A stretch of DNA of 35,930 nt from Candidatus Obscuribacterales bacterium (GTDB lineage Bacteria > Cyanobacteriota > Vampirovibrionia > Obscuribacterales > Obscuribacteraceae): NCBI GenBank assembly GCA_021732565.1, contig JAKFUT010000083.1, forward strand, positions 1 through 35,930, read 5' to 3'. The first letter of the stretch is position 1. The number at the start of each line of letters is the position of its first letter. Shown in pieces: positions 8,044 through 17,084 of the stretch. A model generated the notes under the pieces. The model saw nothing but the letters and a program-made list of their open reading frames with translations, did not search any database and was not told where the DNA came from. The translations under genes and the position numbers were made by a program.

Positions 8044-8649
8044 TCAAGAGAATGTTTGATATGACCTACCATCGTCCGTTTGTATTGTCACTCCGTCTTG
8101 TCCTTGCGAAATCTGGCTGTTAGCTGTGGTATTCATCACATCAAAGCCTTTCTGCGCGAGATTTTTGAAGAAGGGCGATGCCAACAGAGTGGTTACCGCG
8201 GGCGAATAAGGTGAATGGTAAGTTGTGCCACCATCTTCATCCGCTGCTGGTGGTGCAATTGGCACCGGAGGTGGTGCATAGTCAGAACCGGTAGCACCAG
8301 TGCCCGCGCCGTTTTCGTACTGACTGACATTTGCCTGCAATACATAATATGCTGCGTCACCAGAAATCTGTTGTTCGGCTGGGTTTTCGTTCTGCATGCG
8401 GTTGATGTACTGCTGGTCGGTTTCCCCATTTCGCATGTCAGTCCAGCCGGGCCGTTCGTCCGTGGGTGTAACAGTGGTTCCCGTGAACTGCGACGACAAA
8501 GACAGATTTGCGGAGTCGCCGACCGGGACATTCAAGAGCCCGAGAGGATTGGTGCTGGCACCGCTGCCGCCACTGCTCCCGCCGCCACTCCCACTGCCTC
8601 CACCGCTCCCGGTCCTGCTGCCACCGGGTGGTGGTGGCAGCAAAAACAA
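8044..8649 (-). CDS. Gly/Ser-rich and Pro-rich protein, unknown function (5' end uncertain)
   Basis: 201 residues if the TTG at 8649 is used; there is no ATG before the low-complexity region, and an in-frame TGA lies upstream. The sequence opens with LLPPPPGG and a GSGGGSGSGGGSSGGSG spacer, continues with a polar region (GETDQQYINRMQNENPAEQQ), then APPPVPIAPPAADEDGG, and ends with a more ordered tail (FFKNLAQKGFDVMNTTANSQ ... VTIQTDDGRSYQTFS). In the adjacent frame, just upstream (TTG at 8686), is a signal-peptide-like string, SHRSHISFPALLVFAA, so a frameshift near the CCA/CCG run at about 8620-8640 could have split a secreted protein. The tail suggests a real gene; the start is unresolved. 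Confidence 0.45.
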   Translation of the reverse strand: MFLLPPPPGGSRTGSGGGSGSGGGSSGGSGASTNPLGLLNVPVGDSANLSLSSQFTGTTVTPTDERPGWTDMRNGETDQQYINRMQNENPAEQQISGDAAYYVLQANVSQYENGAGTGATGSDYAPPPVPIAPPAADEDGGTTYHSPYSPAVTTLLASPFFKNLAQKGFDVMNTTANSQISQGQDGVTIQTDDGRSYQTFS

Positions 8650-8854
8650 GAAGAGCCGGAAACGATATGTGGCTACGGTGGCTCAATTGGCTAAGTTTCC
8701 AAATTCTCGTTCTCCACCGTTACCTCGCGAATCGTGATCTGATGTCTCTTCGCAAAGTCTATGATCCAGACAGAGAGTCGACGCAATGAAATTGAAAGTG
8801 CATGATACGGAACACACATGCGTTGAGCTGAATAATTTAGCAGCTAGCATGATC

Positions 8855-8913
8855 CGCGCAAAAGAAAGAGGTGACAGCACCACACCATCACCTCTTTCAC
8901 TAGCTTTTGCGCG
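8855..8913 (-). terminator. Long hairpin downstream of acsA
   Basis: Left arms CGCGCAAAAG (8855-8864) and AAAGAGGTGA (8865-8874) pair perfectly with TCACCTCTTT (8888-8897) and CTTTTGCGCG (8904-8913). That gives 20 bp in total, interrupted by a one-sided 6-nt bulge (CACTAG) with a 13-nt loop. It starts 17 nt after the acsA stop on the minus strand. No T-run follows, so it may act as an mRNA-stabilising or factor-assisted terminator element. Confidence 0.6.
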
Positions 8914-8930
8914 CTTGGCGAGCTGCAGCC

Positions 8931-10748
8931 TTATTCGTCGTCGAGCGAAGATGTATCGCCGACAGGGAGCCCCAATTCCCATGCCTTGAGCAATCGTCGC
9001 ATGATCTTGCCACTTCGAGTTTTGGGCAAGCTTTCGCGCACTTCTATCTCTCTGGGATACGCGTGAGCAGCCAGTCTACGCTTGGTGAACTCTTTGATGT
9101 CTTCCAGTAATTTGTCCGAAGCCTTATAACCGTCTTTCAAGACTATGAAGGCTTTGATTATTTCTCCGCGTTCTTCATCCGGTTTTCCGATTACACCTGC
9201 TTCAGTTACTGCTTCGTGCTCCACCAGCGCCGATTCAACCTCAAACGGGCCAACTCTGTGGCCGGCTGTGTTGATCACATCGTCAGCTCGTCCGACGAAC
9301 CACAGATATCCATCTTCGTCGCGCCATGCGTTGTCGCCTGAGAAGTACCATCCGGGAATTTTGAAATATTCTTTGAACTTCTCTTCATTCCTCCACACTT
9401 GCCGCAGCATTGCCGGCCAGCCCGGACGCACCACCAGTCTTCCCAGTTGCCCGGGTGCAAGTTCATTGCCGTCATCATCAACAACCGTTGCGTAAATTCC
9501 GGGTAGCGGCCGACCCATAGAACCAGGTTTGATTGGAAGGCACGGAAGATTCGCCACTAGTTGCATTCCGGTCTCGGTCTGCCACCAGTTATCGTGAATG
9601 GGCAGCCCGTAAACTTTCATACCCCAGCGCACCACTTCTGGATTCAATGGTTCTCCAACACTGAGTATATGGCGCAGACTTTCAAGGCTGTGCTTATTGA
9701 TCTCTTCGTCACCGGACTTCATGAGCATTCTCAAAGCAGTTGGCGCGGTGTACCACACTGTTACGTGCAGGCGATCGATAACGTGATACCAGCTTGAAGC
9801 ATCGAAGCGTCCTTCATATGCCACCACTGAAACACCATTGGACCACGGTCCGAAAATTCCGTAGGCTGTACCAGTCACCCAGCCCGGGTCTGCGGTGCAC
9901 CAATAGACATCGTCATCGCGAAGATCCAGTACCCATTTTGTACTCGCGTGCAAACCGATAATATCGTTATGCACGTGCAAGATACCCTTCGCTTTACCCG
10001 TGGTACCGGAGGTGTACAACAGATAGAGCGGATCTTCCGGGTCCATTTGAGCTGGCGCAAGTTGTTCTGAGGAACTCAGCATCAGCTCTTCAAATGACAA
10101 ATCGCCCGGACGAAGTTCGCCCTGATTGTCTACAACTATCACATACTCAAGATCCGGTAATTGATCTCGAACTTCATCTAGCTTGTGTTTGAGATCGGCA
10201 GAGGTGATCACAACCTTTGCACCGCTGTCGTGTAGTCTGTCGCGCAAAGCATCAGGACCGAATGCAGAGAATAGCGGCCCGATTACGGCACCGATTTTAG
10301 CAATAGCAATCGTTGCAATGTACAGCTCGGGAACGCGAGGCATGAATACAAAAACGCGATCACCCTTCATTACTCCCAGCCCCTTGAGGGCGTTGCCGAG
10401 ACGATTTGAAAGGTAAAACATGTCCTGGAAAGTGAAGGTTTCCATTCGGTTCTGAGTGTCCACCGAATAGAGTGCAACTTTATTTCGCCGTCCATCGTGC
10501 ATATGACGGTCAATGGCATTGTAGGCAGCATTGACCTTGCCATCAGCAAACCAGCTTATGTCTTGTTTTGCATGCTCCCAGGAAAAGCTCGCATAGGCTC
10601 TTTCATAGTCCTGTAAGTTTGCCGACACTGGAAACTTCTTTATTATCTCTCTTCTACCGCCACCGGCAACGCGGGTCGAACTGCCCGATGCTCTGTAAAC
10701 TGCGTCTTTCAAATCGCCACCACCTTTGGGTTTGTCGACCAACCTCAT
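8931..10748 (-). CDS. acsA: Acetyl-CoA synthetase (acetate--CoA ligase, AMP-forming)
   Basis: 605 residues, close to the usual length of AcsA-type enzymes. It converts acetate, ATP and CoA to acetyl-CoA in the cytosol. Adenylate-forming-enzyme motifs are present: YTSGTTGKAKGILH (A3 P-loop), WCTADPGWVTGTAYGIFGPW, the acetate-pocket region WYTAPTALRML and DNWWQTETG (A5, with the Trp typical of acetate-specific enzymes), WYFSGDNAWRDEDGY (A7), GRADDVINTAGHRVGPFEVE (A8) and, near the end, PKTRSGKIMRR with the A10 catalytic Lys that is acetylated in many homologues. The ATG at 10748 has GGAGG 9 nt upstream. Transcribed alone, with a palindromic site at 10804-10819 upstream and a hairpin downstream. 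Acetate is the likely substrate, but propionate cannot be excluded. Confidence 0.93.
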   Translation of the reverse strand: MRLVDKPKGGGDLKDAVYRASGSSTRVAGGGRREIIKKFPVSANLQDYERAYASFSWEHAKQDISWFADGKVNAAYNAIDRHMHDGRRNKVALYSVDTQNRMETFTFQDMFYLSNRLGNALKGLGVMKGDRVFVFMPRVPELYIATIAIAKIGAVIGPLFSAFGPDALRDRLHDSGAKVVITSADLKHKLDEVRDQLPDLEYVIVVDNQGELRPGDLSFEELMLSSSEQLAPAQMDPEDPLYLLYTSGTTGKAKGILHVHNDIIGLHASTKWVLDLRDDDVYWCTADPGWVTGTAYGIFGPWSNGVSVVAYEGRFDASSWYHVIDRLHVTVWYTAPTALRMLMKSGDEEINKHSLESLRHILSVGEPLNPEVVRWGMKVYGLPIHDNWWQTETGMQLVANLPCLPIKPGSMGRPLPGIYATVVDDDGNELAPGQLGRLVVRPGWPAMLRQVWRNEEKFKEYFKIPGWYFSGDNAWRDEDGYLWFVGRADDVINTAGHRVGPFEVESALVEHEAVTEAGVIGKPDEERGEIIKAFIVLKDGYKASDKLLEDIKEFTKRRLAAHAYPREIEVRESLPKTRSGKIMRRLLKAWELGLPVGDTSSLDDE

Positions 10749-10803
10749 GGATGCTAACCTCCAGTTCTTTGCAGACTTTCTGCTTACCTTGGAACCCGTC
10801 TCC

Positions 10804-10819
10804 CCTCATGATCATGAGG
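10804..10819. promoter_or_regulatory. Perfect 16-bp palindrome, possible operator of acsA
   Basis: CCTCATGATCATGAGG is its own reverse complement. It is centred about 63 nt upstream of the acsA ATG, in the 5' leader or promoter-proximal region. Dyads of this size are typical binding sites for dimeric repressors; as RNA it could also form a tight stem. The regulator is unknown. Confidence 0.45.
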
Positions 10820-11100
10820 CTCCAGCCGGCCTCATAGCCTTGACGGGTACGTTCGCAATGAGTGGCTGCGCCATCTATGCGTGCGGGCCCGTCGTTATCA
10901 GCGGCAAGGACCCTGCCCTGGTTCGCTTGATAACAGCCTCTGAACATAACTGCATATATTAACGCGATAGGTTGCCACAAAGTAGTGCTATAGGCGCCAT
11001 TAGACAAATAAATGGTTGATTGATCAGATAACTGAACAGTTGATCCACCTTGCGCCGCCCTCGTCATTGTGAGGGTCTCTTTAGATCACCCTTACGGGTG

Positions 11101-11130
11101 CTTATTTGAATTGCATTGGCTGACTATAAT
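11101..11130 (+). promoter_or_regulatory. Candidate promoter upstream of the leader ORF and giant kinase
   Basis: A perfect TATAAT (11125-11130) is embedded in the palindrome-like GACTATAATAGTC. The best -35-like hexamer at acceptable spacing is weak (CTTATT, 18 nt upstream). A strong purine-rich ribosome binding region (GAGGAGAGGG) follows at 11135-11144. Confidence 0.45.
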
Positions 11131-11149
11131 AGTCGAGGAGAGGGTATGT

Positions 11150-11236
11150 ATGGAAAAGAGGTTTCCATTATCAATTGCGACTGAACGCTTCGACCAGGTG
11201 CAATTGACTCTTCGGATCACTTTTTCCAGTCAATAG
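11150..11236 (+). CDS. Possible 28-residue leader peptide
   Basis: ATG 11150 lies just after GAGGAGAGGG, and the frame MEKRFPLSIATERF continues to a TAG at 11234-11236, 28 codons. It sits between the TATAAT box and the ATG of the 1607-residue kinase (48 nt downstream). An alternative 12-codon ORF starts at 11146. There is no homology I recognise; support comes only from position and the ribosome binding site. Confidence 0.3.
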   Translation: MEKRFPLSIATERFDQVQLTLRITFSSQ

Positions 11237-11284
11237 CAGTTTTCCGGATTTACTATCAAGTATTCTTATTGCTCAGGGAATCCA

Positions 11285-14200
11285 ATGCTCACCCAATATA
11301 GCAATCTTCAACAATTTTACCGAGGGCGCACGCACACGATCTTTCGTGGCCGACGCATTACTGACGGTCAGGGTGTAGTTGTAAAAACATCCAACAGCGA
11401 AAGCATAAATGCCGTTGAGATTGCGTCTTTACAGACAGAGCATCGCTTTTTGCGTTCTTGTGCCGGGCCGGGCATCGCCAAATCCATGGCGCTCATTCCC
11501 TTTGGCACCAAGATAGCAATTGTTATCGAAGACGCGGGCGTGAAAACTCTTGCTGATGTGTTGGCGACTCGCCTTGATTACTCGAAGTTTTTGCATTTTG
11601 CAATTCGACTGGCGGAAATTGCAGGGCACATCCACGATTGCGGAGTAATTCACCGAGATCTCTGCCCGGCCAATATTGTGGTATCGGCTGACGAAAGCAC
11701 TCTCACACTGGTGGATTTCGGCAAAGCCACTAGCCTTAGCCAGAGTCAGCCTAAGCAGGTGAGTCCTTCTAGTATGGAAGGTTCGTTAATATACATTTCT
11801 CCCGAGCAGACCGGGCGTATGAACCGCTCTGTCGATCACCGCAGTGACTTGTACAGTCTCGGAATAATATTCTACGAAATGCTGACCGGTCGAGTGCCCT
11901 TCTCTTCATCCGATCCTCTTGAGCTTGTGCACGCGCACCTTTCAAGGGTGCCGCTCAGCCCGCGAGAGTGTAACCCTGATGTGCCCGTGGTTCTCTCGGA
12001 TTTGGTGCTCCGACTTATGGCCAAAGCACCCGAAGATCGCTACCATAGTGCTTACGGGTTGCTTCAAGACCTGGTGGAAATACAGACCCGCTTGCAGAAC
12101 GACGGTGGTGTTCAAGATTTCATTACAGGAATGCACGACAAACCGCACGGGCTTTCGATTCCCGAGCGCCTGTACGGGCGCTCAAATGAATGTGCTCGTT
12201 TGATGGACGCTTTTCAGAGAGTCGCCCAACGTGGCGTACCCGAGCTAACGTTGATTAGCGGCGGGTCTGGAGTAGGCAAGACGGCGATAGTACGAGAGTT
12301 GTATCGCCCGCTAACCAAAGAAAGAGGATTGTTTGCATCGGGAAAATTCGATCAACATAAACGAGACGTACCATTTTACACTGTTGCGCAAGCGTTTCGC
12401 GAGGCCGTCCGGTATGTGCTCACTGAGCCGGAAGAACGCATATCACAATGGCGTCGGGAACTAAAGGAAGCGCTCGGGTTGAGTGGTGGTCTCATTGCTG
12501 ATCTGATTCCGGAAATTGAATTGCTAGTAGGAAAGCAGCCTGCAGTGCCTGCACTGTCGGCTGCTGACGAACAGAAGCGATTTGATTCGCTATTTCGCAA
12601 GTTTGTGGAAGTTTTTGCTCGTCACGAACATCCGTTGATTATATTCTTAGATGACTTGCAATGGGCAGATTCTGCCAGCTTGCGTATGGTCAAGAACCTT
12701 GTCTGCGATGCGGGACCCCTTCATTTGCTTCTTATTGGTGCTTATCGCGATAATGAGGTAGACGATTCTCATCCTCTGGCAAAGCTTATAGTCGAATTGC
12801 AGAAAACGCCGGCGGCATTGGAAAATATTTCTCTACTGCCGCTTTCAATGGGGCATCTTAGTTCGCTGGTTTCCGACGCCCTTGGCTGCAGCCAGGATGC
12901 AGTCGACTCGCTGGTGCGGGTAACTTTCGAAAAGACCCGAGGCAACCCCTTCTTTGCAGTGCAGTTTTTGAAGTCTCTCTACCAGGCAAAGCTGCTCAGT
13001 TACAACAAGGGGCGCGGAACCTGGGAGTGGGATCTTCCGGGGGTGAACGCCGTCGGTTACTTGGACAACGTCATCGATTTGTTGGTTGACAAAATGATGA
13101 AATTGCCGGCCAGTACTCGCGAAATGCTCATGCGAGCTGCTTGTCTGGGAAACAGAGTAGACTGTAGCATTTTGCGTACGGTCAATGACGCTAACAGCCT
13201 TCTTGAAGATGACATTAGCCTTGCTGTGCATGCCGGGCTGATTTTGAGAGTAGAAGACTCTATAAAATTCTTGCATGACCGTGTCCAGCAGGCCGCCTAC
13301 AGCGTAATTCCGGAAGATCAACGAGCACGAATTCATCTTGAAATAGGGCGAATGTTGTTGCGCTCTTCCACTCCTACGCTGGATGATCGCATTTTTGATA
13401 TCGTAAACCAATTGAATCAGGGTTCCTCATTGTTAGTTGACCGCGATGAGAGGCACCGGCTTGCAGAGCTGAATTTTTCGGCCGGCCGAAAGGCTCGTGG
13501 TTCGACGGCTTACGGCTCGGCCATTAAGTTTCTATCGAATGGCACTGCCCTTCTAGATGGTAACTCATGGAAGGCGAACTTTCAGTTAGCTTACGACTTG
13601 CACTTTGATCGAGCCGAGTGTGAGTGGCTGATGGGAAACTACGATGAAGCCGAGTCGCAATTTGAACGACTGCTCTTGCGAAGCAAGACGAAACTAAGTA
13701 AGGCAAACATCTACCGCATGCAGGTAGAACTCTACACAAGCAAAGTAGAACTTGCAAATGCTGTCGATCGTGGGCTAAAGGCACTCAAGCTATTGGGAAT
13801 TCAAATGACAGCTCATCCTTCACGCGAGGAGGTGCTTTCTGAATATGAGAACATCTGGCATAACATTGGCCAGCGGAAGATAGAAGGGCTTGTTCATCTA
13901 CCTGCGATGAATTCTCCTGAAATGGCAATGGCCATGGATATTCTCGTGTCGCTATACGCGGCGACGCTTTGTACCGATCAAAATCTGTTCCTGCTTGCTG
14001 CCTGCCACATGGTCAACATTACCTTGAAGCACGGCAATTGCCATGCCTCCGCCATGGGTTACGGCTTTCTCGGAATGGGGCTGGGCCCCGTGTTCGGTAA
14101 GTTTGAGGAAGCCTATCGATTTGGCAAGTTAGGTTATGATCTTGTCGCTTTGCATGGACTTAGTGCTTATCGGGCAAAGATCAATTTTATTTTCGGAGAC

Positions 14201-16108
14201 ACCATCAACTTCTTTCGGCGCCATTTGCGCACCGATATGGACTACCTTGATGTCGCCTTCAATGCCGCCGTTGAAGTCGGCGATGTCTCATTTGCATGCT
14301 ACAGTTGCAATCATATCTGTGCCAATTTGATTGTACTGGGCGAGCCGTTAGATGCCGTTTATCGCGAAACCGAACGGCGATTGGAGTACACTCGCCGCGT
14401 TAATTTTGACGCTTCCGTGCAGGCGATAATTGCGATGCAGAGATTTGCCCGTAATATGCGCGGTGAGACCAATTCAAATTCTACATTCAGCGACGGTGAT
14501 TTTGATGAGGGAGCGTATGATGCATTAATGGCATCTTACGGACAACCCATAGTTAGATGCTGGTATCACATTTTGAAACTGCAAGCGCGAGTGATGTTCG
14601 GGCAGTTTGAAGAAGCTGTCGCTTGTGCCGAAAAAGCGGAGCCTCTGTTGTGGTCTACCCTGGCCCATATACAGGAACAAGAATACTGGTTCTATGCGGG
14701 GCTGGCACTTACCGGCAATTTCAACAATCTCAAAGAAGATGAAAAAACGAGATGTCTTGAAAAACTCGAAATCCATCGTGGTCGCTTGAGCCTGGTCGCC
14801 GCTTCCTGTCCCGAAAATTTCTTTCATAAACAGGCGCTTCTTAGCGCGGAGATTGCGCGGGTATCCGGTGATTGGCTCAAGGCCGAGCAATGGTATGAAA
14901 TGGCCATAAAGTCGGCCCGCGACAACGGTTATATTCAAAATGAAGGTCTGGCGAACGAGTTAGCGGCCCGGTCATTTATCGGGCGCGGGCTCGAATCGGC
15001 AGCTCTGGGCTACCTCGAGGCCGCACGGTCCTGCTATCAAAGATGGGGAGCAGATGGCAAGGTCGCCCAACTGGAAGAACTGCATCCGATTTTGCGATCC
15101 AAAAACTATTCAGCAGAACCCTTGGATGTAATGGCCGTCTTTAAGGCTGCGCGGGCAATATCTAGCGAAGTGGTGCTCGCTAAATTGCTGGAAACTCTAA
15201 TGAGAGTTGTGGTCACTTCCTCCGGTGCTAGCCGAGCGGTTCTCGTTCTTGAAGAGGAAGGAGAATTGGTGGTGCGGGCGCACGGACCGATGTATGATCA
15301 TTCCGGAGACAATGAAGTCGGAAAAATTGTTATTGTCGAGATACCCGTAGCCAGTTATTCCGGTGCACCACACTCGGTGCTCAATTACGTATCTAGAGCT
15401 AAGGAAGCAGTGTTGCTCAAGAATGCGGCCAGGGAGGGCGTGTTTTGCGCAGATCCATATATCCGAGAATCGGGCATGCGTTCAGTGCTTTGTCTGCCAA
15501 TGATAAAACAAGAGCGATTGGTCGGCGTATTGTATCTGGAGAACAATCTGGCGCCTTCCGTATTTACATCGACTCGCCTTGATTTAATGCAACTGCTTTC
15601 CTCGCAAATAGTCACGGCTCTGGAAAATGGAACTCTGTTCGAGGCAATGCGGCGCGAAGTTGCAGAAAGAAAACGCGCGGAAGAAGCATTGCGGCATAGC
15701 GAACAGCATCTTCGTGCTGCTTTCGAGTTGGCATCGGTGGGAATTGTGCAGATCGATCTTACAACCCACAGATTTCTGAGAGTTAACGCCAAATTTTGCC
15801 AAATGCTCGGTTACACCGCTGATGAATTGCTTAAGCTGAAAGTGGAAGATGTTACTCTGCCGGAGCAAATCGACTTAGATCGCCACCAATGGCATTTGCT
15901 TGGCACTGGCGCCGTGAAGGAAGTCTCTGTCGAGAAGCGGTACCTGAGAAAGGATGGAAAGATTATTTGGGGACAAGTGAATGCGGTTCTAATTCATTAT
16001 CCGGATGGTCAACCGTGGGTAACAATTGCCGTGGTTCACGAGATTGCCAGGAAGCGAAAGACCTCCGATTCCGTAACCAAGTTGACCCGTCGCGGGTCCC
16101 GGCCGTGA
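11285..16108 (+). CDS. Multidomain Ser/Thr kinase - AAA ATPase - GAF - PAS signalling protein
   Basis: 1607 residues. Domain order: Hanks-type kinase (about 10-270; HRDLCPANIV near 122, DFGKAT near 144, SPEQTGRMN in the activation segment), then an AAA/STAND-type ATPase beginning LYGRSNEC (about 293), with Walker A GGSGVGKT near 326 and Walker B IIFLDDLQWAD near 452. A long helical, TPR-like region follows (about 700-1280), then a GAF domain (about 1285-1450, GVLYLENNL near 1415) and a PAS domain with PAC tail (about 1476-1590, FELASVGIVQIDL). Relatives of this architecture in cyanobacteria usually end in a histidine kinase or other output domain. Here the protein stops just after PAS (KLTRRGSRP), and I see no HisKA/HATPase downstream. 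Cytosolic, no membrane segment. The start has AGGGA 5 nt upstream. Confidence 0.9.
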   Translation: MLTQYSNLQQFYRGRTHTIFRGRRITDGQGVVVKTSNSESINAVEIASLQTEHRFLRSCAGPGIAKSMALIPFGTKIAIVIEDAGVKTLADVLATRLDYSKFLHFAIRLAEIAGHIHDCGVIHRDLCPANIVVSADESTLTLVDFGKATSLSQSQPKQVSPSSMEGSLIYISPEQTGRMNRSVDHRSDLYSLGIIFYEMLTGRVPFSSSDPLELVHAHLSRVPLSPRECNPDVPVVLSDLVLRLMAKAPEDRYHSAYGLLQDLVEIQTRLQNDGGVQDFITGMHDKPHGLSIPERLYGRSNECARLMDAFQRVAQRGVPELTLISGGSGVGKTAIVRELYRPLTKERGLFASGKFDQHKRDVPFYTVAQAFREAVRYVLTEPEERISQWRRELKEALGLSGGLIADLIPEIELLVGKQPAVPALSAADEQKRFDSLFRKFVEVFARHEHPLIIFLDDLQWADSASLRMVKNLVCDAGPLHLLLIGAYRDNEVDDSHPLAKLIVELQKTPAALENISLLPLSMGHLSSLVSDALGCSQDAVDSLVRVTFEKTRGNPFFAVQFLKSLYQAKLLSYNKGRGTWEWDLPGVNAVGYLDNVIDLLVDKMMKLPASTREMLMRAACLGNRVDCSILRTVNDANSLLEDDISLAVHAGLILRVEDSIKFLHDRVQQAAYSVIPEDQRARIHLEIGRMLLRSSTPTLDDRIFDIVNQLNQGSSLLVDRDERHRLAELNFSAGRKARGSTAYGSAIKFLSNGTALLDGNSWKANFQLAYDLHFDRAECEWLMGNYDEAESQFERLLLRSKTKLSKANIYRMQVELYTSKVELANAVDRGLKALKLLGIQMTAHPSREEVLSEYENIWHNIGQRKIEGLVHLPAMNSPEMAMAMDILVSLYAATLCTDQNLFLLAACHMVNITLKHGNCHASAMGYGFLGMGLGPVFGKFEEAYRFGKLGYDLVALHGLSAYRAKINFIFGDTINFFRRHLRTDMDYLDVAFNAAVEVGDVSFACYSCNHICANLIVLGEPLDAVYRETERRLEYTRRVNFDASVQAIIAMQRFARNMRGETNSNSTFSDGDFDEGAYDALMASYGQPIVRCWYHILKLQARVMFGQFEEAVACAEKAEPLLWSTLAHIQEQEYWFYAGLALTGNFNNLKEDEKTRCLEKLEIHRGRLSLVAASCPENFFHKQALLSAEIARVSGDWLKAEQWYEMAIKSARDNGYIQNEGLANELAARSFIGRGLESAALGYLEAARSCYQRWGADGKVAQLEELHPILRSKNYSAEPLDVMAVFKAARAISSEVVLAKLLETLMRVVVTSSGASRAVLVLEEEGELVVRAHGPMYDHSGDNEVGKIVIVEIPVASYSGAPHSVLNYVSRAKEAVLLKNAAREGVFCADPYIRESGMRSVLCLPMIKQERLVGVLYLENNLAPSVFTSTRLDLMQLLSSQIVTALENGTLFEAMRREVAERKRAEEALRHSEQHLRAAFELASVGIVQIDLTTHRFLRVNAKFCQMLGYTADELLKLKVEDVTLPEQIDLDRHQWHLLGTGAVKEVSVEKRYLRKDGKIIWGQVNAVLIHYPDGQPWVTIAVVHEIARKRKTSDSVTKLTRRGSRP

Positions 16109-16218
16109 ACGCTATTTCGGGAAGTTTTTCTCAGATATAACAGGGGTGTGCTAGGATTTCACCTTATGTCGAGGTTCCGCCTCGCTCCTGAGTTCCCCTG
16201 ATAAGAAAGGAGCCCAAA

Positions 16219-16830
16219 ATGCTCTTCACGCGTCGCGCTGTTCTTTGTGGAATGTTGGCGATGATGGCAACCGCAACTACGGCTGAAAAATCGTTTGCTG
16301 CGCCCGAGACTCTGCCTCCGGGTACCTATGCCAAATTTGTCACCACCGAAGGCAACTTCACCGCCAAGCTGTTCGAAAAGGAAGCACCGAAAACAGTAGC
16401 TAACTTTGTCGGCTTGGCCGAAGGTACCAAAGAGTGGACCGAACCCAATTCGGGCAAGAAGGTTAAGAAGCCATTCTACAACGGACTAATATTCCACAGA
16501 ATTATTGATGGCTTCATGATTCAAGGCGGCTGTCCACTAGGCACCGGTACTGGTGGCCCTGGTTATCAATTCGCCGATGAGTTCAATCCCAAATTGCGTC
16601 ACAGCAAGTCCGGTATTTTGTCGATGGCTAATTCCGGACCCAATACCAATGGAAGCCAGTTCTTCATTACTCTGGGACCCACTCATCACCTGGATGACAA
16701 GCATTCCGTCTTCGGAGAAATTGTCAGTGGCCAAGACGTCGTTAGCAAGATCGGCTCCACCAAAACATCGAACGATCGCCCCCTCAAAGACATTGTGATC
16801 AAAGAGCTGAAGATCCAACACGTCCAGTAG
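16219..16830 (+). CDS. Secreted cyclophilin-type peptidyl-prolyl cis-trans isomerase
   Basis: 203 residues. An N-terminal export signal (FTRRAVLCGMLAMMATATTA, with a twin-Arg pair after FT) precedes a single cyclophilin domain (about 38-200). Active-site motifs are FHRIIDGFMIQGG (catalytic Arg in FHR) and MANSGPNTNGSQFFIT. It would catalyse proline isomerisation during folding of exported proteins. The ATG at 16219 follows AAGGAG at 8 nt. It lies 110 nt after the giant kinase; a 15-bp stem terminator follows. The RR pair could mark Tat export, but RRAVL is a weak match to S/T-R-R-x-F-L-K. Surrounding export-rich genes fit a periplasmic or surface folding role. Confidence 0.9.
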   Translation: MLFTRRAVLCGMLAMMATATTAEKSFAAPETLPPGTYAKFVTTEGNFTAKLFEKEAPKTVANFVGLAEGTKEWTEPNSGKKVKKPFYNGLIFHRIIDGFMIQGGCPLGTGTGGPGYQFADEFNPKLRHSKSGILSMANSGPNTNGSQFFITLGPTHHLDDKHSVFGEIVSGQDVVSKIGSTKTSNDRPLKDIVIKELKIQHVQ

Positions 16831-16935
16831 ACCATCGACCGACAAACGATGCGATAAGTGAAATTTGACCGCGGCATCGGCGGTTCTTGTTGTCGAACAT
16901 CCGCTCATCCGCGATCAACAAACGAGCCTCAAAAT

Positions 16936-16974
16936 TAATAACCGGATTCACCATTTTGTTGAATCCGGTTATTA
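16936..16974 (+). terminator. 15-bp perfect stem after the cyclophilin gene
   Basis: TAATAACCGGATTCA (16936-16950) pairs perfectly with TGAATCCGGTTATTA (16960-16974) across a 9-nt loop. It lies about 105 nt after the cyclophilin stop. The stem end is A/T-rich (AAAAT before, TTATTA at the end), so it could work in both directions. Confidence 0.65.
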
Positions 16975-17084
16975 GCGTCTTGGTAATTGAATGGAGTGCA
17001 TAGTATCGGACTCCGGGCAGGTCTTCACGGCGAAATCGTGGAGCCGGATTGCAGAATCGGATGTCCTCTGGAAAATATAAAGAC

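Larger units (their letters stand above)
10749..11284. other. Divergent intergenic region between acsA and the giant kinase
   Basis: This 536-nt region carries the acsA leader with a perfect 16-bp palindrome (10804-10819), an acsA promoter region that I cannot place confidently, and on the plus strand a consensus -10 box (11125-11130) followed by a small ORF (11150-11236). A small CACCC/GGGTG hairpin lies at 11088-11101. No other gene is supported. Confidence 0.5.

Noticed and set aside
10654..11067. Minus-strand open frame of 137 codons upstream of acsA
   Set aside because: Overlaps the acsA start in another frame, covers the palindrome, and its composition is not protein-like; no ribosome binding site.
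15889..16140. Shifted frame at the end of the giant kinase that might restore a missing histidine kinase
   Set aside because: It contains no HisKA or HATPase motifs and stops at 16140; it is only an out-of-frame reading.
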